A stretch of 64,000 bases of DNA from Bradyrhizobium huanghuaihaiense (lineage in GTDB: Bacteria > Pseudomonadota > Alphaproteobacteria > Rhizobiales > Xanthobacteraceae). Made by a program: the position numbers and the translations under genes. Of the stretch, positions 25,029 to 32,384 are shown in pieces (position 1 is the stretch's first letter; every line of letters starts with the position of its first letter). The stretch covers positions 62,001 to 126,000 of the forward strand of contig NZ_VLLA01000023.1 of assembly GCF_007830635.1 (NCBI RefSeq). Direction: 5' to 3'. The notes below the pieces were generated by a model, which saw only the letters and a program-made list of their open reading frames with translations, was not told the DNA's origin and ran no database searches.

Positions 25029-26192
25029 ATGAGTCCAGCATCTTCTTCTGCTCTCAAGCACCCGCCGGTCACGGCGCCCTCCGAGCCGGCGGGTGCGCCT
25101 TCTGACTTTCCTGAGCTGGCGGTCGCCATCGACCGCCAGCGCAGGCGAGGTCGGGGTGCCCAGTCCAACGCCAGCGGCCGCTATGAGGCCGAGGCGCGCG
25201 TCGCCTTCGACGACGGCTGGCAGAGCCTTGAGGATTTGCCGCCGTTCAAGACGACGGTGGCGGTGGACGCCTCACGCAAGGTGATCACCCGCAACGACTC
25301 CCCCGATATCGGCTTCGACCGCTCCATCAATCCCTATCGCGGCTGCGAGCATGGCTGTGTCTATTGCTTCGCGCGGCCGACCCATGCCTATCTCGGCCTG
25401 TCGCCGGGGCTCGACTTCGAGTCGAAACTGTTCGTGAAGCCCGAGGCGCCGGCGCTGCTGGAAAAGGAGCTCGCCGCCCCCGGCTACGAGCCGCGGATGA
25501 TCGCGATCGGCACCAACACCGATCCCTACCAGCCGATCGAGCGCGAGCGCAAAATCATGCGCGGCATTCTGGAGGTGCTGGAGCGCGCCGGGCATCCCGT
25601 CGGCATCGTCACCAAGTCGGCGCTGGTCGTGCGCGACATCGACATTCTCCAGCGCATGGCCAAGCGCAACCTCGCCAAGGTCGCGATATCCGTGACCTCG
25701 CTCGATCCGAAGCTGGCGCGGACCATGGAGCCGCGCGCCTCGACGCCGCCGAAGCGGCTGGAGGCGCTGAAGCAGCTCTCGGAGGCCGGCATTCCCACCA
25801 CCGTGATGGTTGCGCCTGTCATTCCCGCGCTGAACGATGCCGAGATCGAGCGCATCCTCGATGCCGCCGCCCATGCCGGCGTCAAGGAAGCCTCCTACGT
25901 GCTGCTGCGGCTGCCGCTGGAGGTGCGCGATCTCTTCCGCGAATGGCTGATGGCGAACTACCCGGACCGCTATCGCCACGTCTTCACGCTGATCCGCGAC
26001 ATGCGCGGCGGCCGCGACTACGACGCGAAATGGGGCGAGCGGATGAAGGGCACCGGACCGATGGCCTGGACCATCGGCCGCCGCTTCGAGATCGCCTGCG
26101 ACAGGCTCGCCCTCAACAAACGCCGCTCCAAGCTGACCACGGATCACTTCGCGCGGCCGAAGCGGAACGGCGAGCAGCTCAGCCTGTTCTGA
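25029..26192 (+). CDS. PA0069/Rv2578c-family radical SAM protein, likely SOS-controlled
   Basis: This encodes 387 residues from the ATG at 25029. The radical SAM cluster motif is CEHGCVYCFAR (C-x3-C-x2-C), preceded by FDRSINPYRG. Downstream are IAIGTNTDPYQPIERE and MVAPVIPALND. The layout is that of the PA0069-type proteins related to spore photoproduct lyase (SplB). The reaction is unknown. The -10 element ends 6 bases before the ATG, so the mRNA may be leaderless. A LexA-type box overlaps the -35. It is followed by a VOC gene 39 bases on. Confidence 0.9.
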   Translation: MSPASSSALKHPPVTAPSEPAGAPSDFPELAVAIDRQRRRGRGAQSNASGRYEAEARVAFDDGWQSLEDLPPFKTTVAVDASRKVITRNDSPDIGFDRSINPYRGCEHGCVYCFARPTHAYLGLSPGLDFESKLFVKPEAPALLEKELAAPGYEPRMIAIGTNTDPYQPIERERKIMRGILEVLERAGHPVGIVTKSALVVRDIDILQRMAKRNLAKVAISVTSLDPKLARTMEPRASTPPKRLEALKQLSEAGIPTTVMVAPVIPALNDAEIERILDAAAHAGVKEASYVLLRLPLEVRDLFREWLMANYPDRYRHVFTLIRDMRGGRDYDAKWGERMKGTGPMAWTIGRRFEIACDRLALNKRRSKLTTDHFARPKRNGEQLSLF

Positions 26193-26231
26193 CCGGACAA
26201 GTTCTAATCGGGAAAGTGGAAGAGGCGTCGC

Positions 26232-26687
26232 ATGAGCAAGGAAGTTCCGGCTCCGATCCCGCGGCTCACCGTCATCACGCTCGGTGTCAGCGACATCCGT
26301 GCCAGTATCGTCTTCTACGACGCGCTCGGCTTTTCGCGCCGGCTGAAGGCGACCGGCGAGGCCGTAGCGTTCTATGACACCGGCGGTCCGGTGCTCGCGC
26401 TGTTTCCCTGGGACCTGCTCGCAGCGGACGCATCCCTGCCAGATGAGCCGAGACCAACGACCTTCCACGGCACCACGCTCGCCTGGAACTGCCGCACGCG
26501 CGATGAGGTCGATGCGGTGCTGGCTTTCGCCGTCGGCAAGGGAGCAAGGCTGCTGAAGGCTGCATGCGAGACCGATTATGGCGGCTATCGCGGCTATTTC
26601 GCCGATCCGGACGGTCATGCCTGGGAGGCCGTGGTGGCGCCCGGCATCGAGGTCGGCGAGGACCGGCGGGTGCATCTGGCGGAGTAG
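26232..26687 (+). CDS. VOC-superfamily (glyoxalase/bleomycin-resistance-like) protein
   Basis: This encodes 151 residues. The paired beta-alpha-beta-beta-beta units are evident: LTVITLGVSDIRASIVFYD with GFSRRLKA, and the second half with YGGYRGYFADPDGHAWEAV, including the metal-position Asp/Glu residues near the C-terminal strand. VOC members are dioxygenases, lyases or antibiotic-binding proteins, and the substrate is unknown. It is probably co-transcribed with the upstream radical SAM gene. Confidence 0.88.
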   Translation: MSKEVPAPIPRLTVITLGVSDIRASIVFYDALGFSRRLKATGEAVAFYDTGGPVLALFPWDLLAADASLPDEPRPTTFHGTTLAWNCRTRDEVDAVLAFAVGKGARLLKAACETDYGGYRGYFADPDGHAWEAVVAPGIEVGEDRRVHLAE

Positions 26688-26764
26688 GGCGGCCGACCTG
26701 AATAACGGGAATTATCCGGGGTTCCCGGTTGCGCCGGCGAGGCCGCTTGCGCACGATCCCGGCC

Positions 26765-27613
26765 ATGATTCGAGACAAGTCCGCCAGGAAGCCGGCCAAG
26801 GGCGTGCCGAAAGAGGATGCTGCGAAGAAGGCCGCGCCTGCCAAGGCCGCCAAGCTTGCCGACGTCAAAGCTCCCACCGGCAAGAAAGGCATCATCGCGA
26901 TTACGCCGCCGAGCTTTCGCCGCGAGCGCGCGCTGATCAAGCGTGGCGTCTGGCCGGTCGCGGGCTGCGACGAGGCCGGCCGCGGACCGCTGGCGGGACC
27001 CGTGGTGGCGGCCGCGGTGATTCTCGACCCCGACCGCATCCCGCGCGGCATCGATGATTCCAAGCGCCTGACCGCCGAGGAGCGCGAAAGACTGTTCGAC
27101 AAGATCTGCGCCACTGCGCAGGTCTCGGTGGTCGTCGCCTCACGCGCCCGGATCGACCGCGACAACATCCTGCGCGCCTCGCTGTGGGCGCTGAAGCGTG
27201 CCGTGGTGGCACTGCCCGAGGCGCCCCGCCATGTCTTCGTCGACGGCCGCGACCGCCTCGACACGGCTTGCGACTGCGAGGCCGTGATCGGCGGCGACGG
27301 CATCGTGCTGTCGATCGCGGCGGCCTCGATCGTCGCCAAGGTGACGCGCGACCGGCTGATGTGCGCGCTGGCGCAGGACTGCCCGGGCTACGGTTTCGAG
27401 CAGCACAAGGGCTACGCCGTCCCCGAGCACCTCGACGCGCTCGACCGCCTCGGCCCCACCGTCCATCACCGCAGCTTCTTCGCCCCTGTCGCCGCCGCCC
27501 GGGCCAAGCACATGCCCTGGACCGTGGAGCCGGTGCGGGATCTGTTCGAGGTCACCGAGGTCGAGGTGCAGGCGGATGCGGGCGTTGAAATTGATGCTTC
27601 TGCCGGCCTCTAG
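26765..27613 (+). CDS. rnhB: Ribonuclease HII with Lys/Ala-rich N-terminal extension
   Basis: This encodes 282 residues from the ATG at 26765 (MIRDKSARKPAKG). The catalytic core begins near residue 66 with VAGCDEAGRGPLAGPVVAAA, the first Asp-Glu pair. It continues with DDSKRLTAEERERLF, FVDGRD, IAAASIVAKVTRDRLM and FEQHKGYAVPEHL, all RNase HII signatures. It removes ribonucleotides and RNA primers from DNA. The first 60 residues, rich in Lys, Ala and Pro, are longer than usual and may bind nucleic acid. Confidence 0.95.
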   Translation: MIRDKSARKPAKGVPKEDAAKKAAPAKAAKLADVKAPTGKKGIIAITPPSFRRERALIKRGVWPVAGCDEAGRGPLAGPVVAAAVILDPDRIPRGIDDSKRLTAEERERLFDKICATAQVSVVVASRARIDRDNILRASLWALKRAVVALPEAPRHVFVDGRDRLDTACDCEAVIGGDGIVLSIAAASIVAKVTRDRLMCALAQDCPGYGFEQHKGYAVPEHLDALDRLGPTVHHRSFFAPVAAARAKHMPWTVEPVRDLFEVTEVEVQADAGVEIDASAGL

Positions 27614-27625
27614 GGCAGACGGTCG

Positions 27626-27654
27626 TTGCCACAAAGCGTGACGCCCCTTATCAA
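27626..27654 (+). promoter_or_regulatory. Sigma-70-like promoter before the membrane glycosyltransferase gene
   Basis: TTGCCA at 27626-27631 and TATCAA at 27649-27654 are separated by 17 bases. The start codon is 58 bases on. This is a sequence match only. Confidence 0.35.
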
Positions 27655-27712
27655 AGTATACGTGAGCGAATAGGGCCGGCTGGACGGGTTGGCTGCATCT
27701 TTCGGACGTTGC

Positions 27713-29221
27713 ATGCGGTTTACCTCCCTGGTCATCGAGCTCATTCGCGCCCGGCCGCGGCTGATCGTGTGGATCGCCGTGCTGCTGCAAGCCGCGATGT
27801 GGCTGTTCGTGGCCTTGGTGTTTTACCGCAGCCCGCCTGGCTCCCTGGCGACGCTGCTGGCGTTCGGCAGGGAATACCGGGTCGGCACCGATCTCGGCCC
27901 GCCCTTGCCGGTCTGGCTCGCCGACATCGCCTATCGCCTCGCCGGTGGCCACATGTTCGGCGTCTATGTCCTTGCCCAACTCTGTGAGATTGCGACCTTC
28001 ATCGCGCTCTACCATCTCGCCCGCGCCGTGGTCGGCTCGCAGCAGGCGGTGCTCGCCGTGCTCCTGACCATGACGGTGCTGGCCTTCTCCTCGCCCGCGC
28101 TCGATTTCGGCCCGCTCGTGCTGGCCCGCCCGCTCTGGGCGCTGCTGCTGCTGCACTCCTGGCTGATCATCGGCCAGCGCCGCGGCAATGCCTGGTTCGC
28201 CTGGTCGATCGAGGCGGGTCTCCTGCTGCTGACGACGCCTGCGGCGATCTTCCTTCTCGCCCTGCTCGTCATCTTTGCGCTCGCAACCGCCGGCGGCCGC
28301 CGCACGCTGCGCGCGCTCGACCCGCTGTTCGCTCTGATCGTCGTCGCCGTGCTGGCGCTGCCCTATGCGGTCTGGCTGATGCGCGCCGAGACGCTGGTGC
28401 TGCCGGCCCTGCCGCAGCTTGCCGAGCTGAGCACCCGCGCGATCCACGCGGCCTGGCTACTCGGCGGGCTCGTGCTCGGGGCGGCCGCGATCCCGGCGCT
28501 GACCTTCCTCAACACCCGTCTGTTCGTCGCCAAGGGCGAGGAGGCGCCGATCATCTACCGGCCGCCGGTCGAGCCGCTCGCGCGCAACTTCGTCTATTTC
28601 TTCGCGCTGGCGCCGGCGCTCGGCGCGGTGCTGATCTCAGGCCTCCTCGGCCTCGATTCCGTCGTCGGCGGTGCGGGCGTCGTGCTGGTCATGTCGGGGC
28701 TTGCCGTGGTGGTCGCGGCCGGCGAGCTCATCGCGATGCGCCGTGCGCGAATGCTGCGCATGGTCTGGGCTGCCGCCGTCGTCGCCCCCGCCGCCGGCGT
28801 GGTGCTCGCCGTGCTGTTTCTGCCCTGGACCGGCGCCAATGAGATTACGACCTCGATGCCGGCGCGCGCGATCTCGGATTTCTTCGACGAGAGCTTTGCC
28901 CGCCGTACCAACCATCGCCTGCGCGCGGTTGCCGGCGAAACCCAGCTCGCCAGCCTGATCACGCTGCATTCCGGCCGGCCGCATCTCTTCATCGATGCCG
29001 ACCCGGCGCGTACGCCGTGGATCAATCAGGCCAGATTCGCCGAGACCGGCGGCGTCGTGGTCTGGCGCGCCTCCGACACGGCCGGCACGCCGCCGCCCGA
29101 AATTCTCAAGCGCTTCCCCGGCATCGTGCCGGAAGTGCCGCGTGCCTTCGAATGGCTCGTGACCGGCCGGCAGCAACTGCTGCGTATCGGTTGGGCCATC
29201 GTGCGGCCGAAGGGGACGTGA
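27713..29221 (+). CDS. Polytopic membrane glycosyltransferase (GT39/PMT-2-like)
   Basis: This encodes 502 residues from the ATG at 27713 (MRFTSLVIELIRARPRLI). There are about ten hydrophobic helices, with a first loop that has FGREYRVGTDLGPPLPVWL, the position where the GT-C family has its catalytic Asp (TDLGPP). A soluble domain of about 110 residues follows the last helix (from SDFFDESFARRTNHRL). The acceptor and the lipid-linked sugar donor are unknown. It is the last gene before a convergent UDG gene. Confidence 0.8.
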   Translation: MRFTSLVIELIRARPRLIVWIAVLLQAAMWLFVALVFYRSPPGSLATLLAFGREYRVGTDLGPPLPVWLADIAYRLAGGHMFGVYVLAQLCEIATFIALYHLARAVVGSQQAVLAVLLTMTVLAFSSPALDFGPLVLARPLWALLLLHSWLIIGQRRGNAWFAWSIEAGLLLLTTPAAIFLLALLVIFALATAGGRRTLRALDPLFALIVVAVLALPYAVWLMRAETLVLPALPQLAELSTRAIHAAWLLGGLVLGAAAIPALTFLNTRLFVAKGEEAPIIYRPPVEPLARNFVYFFALAPALGAVLISGLLGLDSVVGGAGVVLVMSGLAVVVAAGELIAMRRARMLRMVWAAAVVAPAAGVVLAVLFLPWTGANEITTSMPARAISDFFDESFARRTNHRLRAVAGETQLASLITLHSGRPHLFIDADPARTPWINQARFAETGGVVVWRASDTAGTPPPEILKRFPGIVPEVPRAFEWLVTGRQQLLRIGWAIVRPKGT

Positions 29222-29225
29222 GGCT

Positions 29226-29368
29226 CTCGTGCCCCGGACGCTGCGCAGCGCCTCTTCGGCGGTGCGCTGCAGAGCCGGGGCCTATCTCGCCGCATCGTCC
29301 TGTGTTGCTTTCTGGGTCCCGGCTCTGCGGAGCGTCACTGCGTGCCGCACCGCGTCCGGGACACGAGA
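29226..29368. repeat. Dispersed palindromic repeat, family A (copy 2)
   Basis: CTCGTGCCCCGGACGC and GCGTCCGGGACACGAG bound a 143-bp element with internal GCAGAGCCGGGGCC and GGTCCCGGCTCTGC. It occupies the convergent gap between the membrane glycosyltransferase and udg genes. Confidence 0.85.
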
Positions 29369-29371
29369 TCA

Positions 29372-30175
29372 TCACCCCGCCAGCACCTTCGCGATCGCCC
29401 GCAGGTCCTGCCAGGCCAGGCGTTTGTAGGACGGCGAGCGCAGCAGATAGGCCGGATGGAAGGTCGGCAGCGCGCGGATGGTGCGCTGGCCCGTCTCGTA
29501 CTCGAACCAGCGCCCGCGGGTGCGCATGATGCCCTCGCGCGTCGCCAGCAGCGTCTGCGTCGAAGGATTGCCGAGCGTCACCAGCACGTCAGGGTTTACC
29601 AGCTCGATCTGGCGCTGGATGAAGGGCAGGCAGATTTGTGTCTCCTGCGGCGTCGGCGTGCGGTTGCCCGGAGGCCGCCAGGGAATGACGTTGGCGATGT
29701 AAGCGGTGGTGCGGTTGAGCCCGATCGCCCCGATCATGAGATCGAGCAGCTTGCCGCTGCGCCCGACGAAGGGCAGTCCCTCGATGTCCTCGTCGCGGCC
29801 CGGCGCCTCGCCGACGAACATGATGCGCGCCTGCGGGTTGCCGTCGGCGAACACCAGCCGCGTCGCCGTGTTCTTCAGCGCGCAGCCCTCGAAATTCTGC
29901 ATCAACTCGCGCAGCGCCTCCAGGGTCGGCGCGGTGCGCGCAGCCTCGCGCGCCGAAGCAATGGCAACGTCGGGTGCAGGGGCGGCCTCGCCGCGCATCA
30001 CCGCGGGCGCGGCGACCGGACGGGGCGCCTCGACTGGCGCCGCGCGCGGGGCCGGCGGTGGCGCATCGATTTCCGCCAGGCGGTCTATCGGTTCCTCCGC
30101 CAGCGCGCAGTCGACTCCGGCCTCCAGATAGAAGGCGAGCAGCTCTCGGACGGTGGGTGCGGGTTCGGGGATCAT
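29372..30175 (-). CDS. Family 4-like uracil-DNA glycosylase with incomplete Fe-S cysteines
   Basis: This encodes 267 residues. After an Ala/Pro-rich N-terminal part of about 85 residues, the catalytic core has FVGEAPGRDEDIEGLPFVGR (motif A, uracil pocket), NVIPWRPPGNR and the motif B-like PTFHPAYLLRSP. It removes uracil from DNA to start base excision repair. Family 4 enzymes usually hold a 4Fe-4S cluster with four cysteines. Here the first pair has only one Cys (EGCALK) and the usual K-C before RPPGNR is P-W, so the cluster may be absent. The start is the ATG at 30175. Confidence 0.9.
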   Translation of the reverse strand: MIPEPAPTVRELLAFYLEAGVDCALAEEPIDRLAEIDAPPPAPRAAPVEAPRPVAAPAVMRGEAAPAPDVAIASAREAARTAPTLEALRELMQNFEGCALKNTATRLVFADGNPQARIMFVGEAPGRDEDIEGLPFVGRSGKLLDLMIGAIGLNRTTAYIANVIPWRPPGNRTPTPQETQICLPFIQRQIELVNPDVLVTLGNPSTQTLLATREGIMRTRGRWFEYETGQRTIRALPTFHPAYLLRSPSYKRLAWQDLRAIAKVLAG

Positions 30176-30200
30176 GGGAAAGTCTGACTTTTATAGCATA

Positions 30201-30244
30201 GCGTTTTCAAGCGAAGTGGACACCGGTTCGCGTGAAGAAAACGC
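30201..30244. repeat. Dispersed palindromic repeat, family G (copy 1)
   Basis: GCGTTTTC and GAAAACGC bound a 44-bp element containing GTGGACACCGGTTCGCG. A diverged copy is at 46061-46104. It lies in the udg/ETF-QO divergent region. Confidence 0.7.
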
Positions 30245-30258
30245 GTCAAAAAATGATC

Positions 30259-30299
30259 GGGACCTCCCCGGTTCTGGCGTACCAGACCGGGGAGGTCCC
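30259..30299. promoter_or_regulatory. Long stable hairpin in the leader of ETF-QO gene
   Basis: A 14-bp stem with arms GGGACCTCCCCGGT and ACCGGGGAGGTCCC, plus an inner CTGG/CCAG pair around CGTA, lies 113 bases before the ETF-QO start. A short TTT follows. It could be an attenuator, a terminator of a small RNA or a protein-binding site. Confidence 0.55.
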
Positions 30300-30411
30300 G
30301 TTTGGACGGCCTTGCATCCCGGCGGAACGCGATTCCGAGGTTGTCCTACCCGGAAAAATCGGAAACAAGAGGGCGCAAACGACCGAGGACCGTCTCAAGG
30401 GCTGAGATCAG

Positions 30412-32073
30412 ATGAGCACCGAAGAACTTCCCCCGCGCGAATCCATGGAATTCGACGTCGTCATCGTCGGCGCCGGCCCCTCGGGCCTGTCGGCCGCGAT
30501 CCGGCTGAAGCAGCTCAACGCCGATCTCAACGTCGTCGTGGTGGAGAAGGGCTCCGAGGTCGGCGCACATATTCTCTCGGGCGCGGTGATCGATCCGGCC
30601 GGGCTCGACAAGCTCATTCCGGACTGGCGTGAGGATACCGACTGCCCGCTGAAGACGCAGGTGAAGGACGACCGCTTCTACTGGATGACCGGCGGCGGCG
30701 CGATCAAGCTGCCGAACTTCATGATGCCGCCGCTGATGGACAACCATCACTGCTATATCGGCTCGCTCGGCAATGTCTGCCGCTGGCTGGCGCGGAAAGC
30801 GGAAGCGCTCGGCGTCGAGATCTATCCTGGCTTTGCCGCGGCCGAGGTGCTCTACGACGAGGAGGGCAAGGTCAAGGGCATCGCCACCGGCGACATGGGC
30901 ATCGGCCGCGACGGCAAGCCGAAGGACTCCTTCACCCGCGGCATGGAATTGCTCGGCAAGTACACGTTGTTCGCCGAAGGCGCCCGCGGCAGCCTGACCA
31001 AGCAGCTCATCAACAAGTTCGCGCTCGATGCCAAGAGCGAGCCGCCGAAGTTCGGCATCGGGCTCAAGGAAGTCTGGCAGATCGATCCCGCCAAGCATCA
31101 GAAGGGTCTGATCCAGCATTCGTTCGGCTGGCCGCTCGATCTGAAGACCGGCGGCGGCTCGTTCCTCTATCATTACGACGACAACCTCGTCGCCGTCGGC
31201 TTCGTCGTGCATCTCAATTACGACGATCCCTATTTGTCGCCGTTCGACGAATTCCAGCGCTTCAAGACCCATCCCTCGATCCGCGGCACCTTCGAGGGTG
31301 CCAAGCGGCTCGCCTATGGCGCGCGCGCCATCACCGAGGGCGGCTATCAGTCGGTGCCGAAGCTGAGTTTTCCCGGCGGCGCGCTGATCGGTTGTGCCGC
31401 GGGCTTCGTCAACGTGCCGCGCATCAAGGGCGTGCACAATGCGATGGGCACCGGCATGCTGGCTGCCGAGCATGTCGCCGCGGCGCTCGCCGCCGATCGC
31501 GCCAATGACGAACTCGTCGAATACGAGAACGCCTGGCGCTCCTCGTCGGTCGGCAAGGATCTGTTCCTGGTCCGCAACGTCAAGCCGTTGTGGTCGAAAT
31601 TCGGCACCGTGCTCGGCGTCGCGCTCGGCGGCTTCGACATGTGGTGCAACACGCTGTTCGGCGCCTCGCTGTTCGGCACGCAGTCGCATTCCAAGCCCGA
31701 TCGCGCGACGCTCGATCCGGCCAAAAGCCACGCGCCCAAGAACTATCCGAAGCCGGACGGAAAGATCTCCTTCGACAAGCTGTCCTCGGTGTTCCTCTCC
31801 AACACCAATCACGAGGAGGACCAGCCGGTCCATCTCAAGGTCACGGACATGAACCTGCAGAAGACGTCCGAGCACGACGTGTTCGCCGGTCCCTCGAATC
31901 GCTATTGCCCGGCCGGCGTCTATGAGTGGGTCGAGGAGGGGGCGAGCCCGCGCTTCCAGATCAACGCCCAGAACTGCGTCCACTGCAAAACCTGTGACGT
32001 GAAGGACCCCAACGGTAACATCACCTGGGTTCCGCCGGAGGGCGGCGGCGGTCCGAACTACGAGGCGATGTAA
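30412..32073 (+). CDS. Electron transfer flavoprotein-ubiquinone oxidoreductase
   Basis: This encodes 553 residues. It passes electrons from ETF to the quinone pool at the inner membrane. The N-terminal FAD motif VVIVGAGPSGLSAAIRL is at about residues 14-30. The C-terminal 4Fe-4S segment has YCPAGVYEW and then CVHCKTCDVKDP (C-x2-C-x2-C with the earlier Cys), ending GNITWVPPEGGGGPNYEAM, the hallmark of this enzyme. The length is standard. The gene is preceded by a hairpin-rich leader and appears monocistronic. Confidence 0.97.
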   Translation: MSTEELPPRESMEFDVVIVGAGPSGLSAAIRLKQLNADLNVVVVEKGSEVGAHILSGAVIDPAGLDKLIPDWREDTDCPLKTQVKDDRFYWMTGGGAIKLPNFMMPPLMDNHHCYIGSLGNVCRWLARKAEALGVEIYPGFAAAEVLYDEEGKVKGIATGDMGIGRDGKPKDSFTRGMELLGKYTLFAEGARGSLTKQLINKFALDAKSEPPKFGIGLKEVWQIDPAKHQKGLIQHSFGWPLDLKTGGGSFLYHYDDNLVAVGFVVHLNYDDPYLSPFDEFQRFKTHPSIRGTFEGAKRLAYGARAITEGGYQSVPKLSFPGGALIGCAAGFVNVPRIKGVHNAMGTGMLAAEHVAAALAADRANDELVEYENAWRSSSVGKDLFLVRNVKPLWSKFGTVLGVALGGFDMWCNTLFGASLFGTQSHSKPDRATLDPAKSHAPKNYPKPDGKISFDKLSSVFLSNTNHEEDQPVHLKVTDMNLQKTSEHDVFAGPSNRYCPAGVYEWVEEGASPRFQINAQNCVHCKTCDVKDPNGNITWVPPEGGGGPNYEAM

Positions 32074-32384
32074 AAACGCGCTCAGCCAGAGCGGACGACG
32101 TCACAAAGCGTGATCTGGCGCACGTTCGCGTGAGAACCGGGCCGCGGCCACCTGTCGCGGCCACGATAAGGCCATAGTAGCAGCGTCTTGGGGCGCTCTT
32201 GACCGGTCAGTTGGCCGATTTGGGGCGTGCGGAGGGGATCGCCCGGTCCGAATCCTTGCGGTGAACCGCCAAAAGCGGCATTGTCCGACCCGACGGTTCC
32301 GGGTCCCGATGCCACTGGCCGCGTTCGCATGCGAGACGGCCTTCTGCTGCAAACCCAGGCACTACCAACTCAAGGCGAGCCCTG
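32074..32384. other. 311-base intergenic region before the TPR gene
   Basis: No gene is supported. CGCGGCCAC occurs twice near 32150-32170, and CACAAAGCGTGA near 32103 also occurs near 27631. A promoter for the TPR gene is expected, but no clear element was found. Confidence 0.5.
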
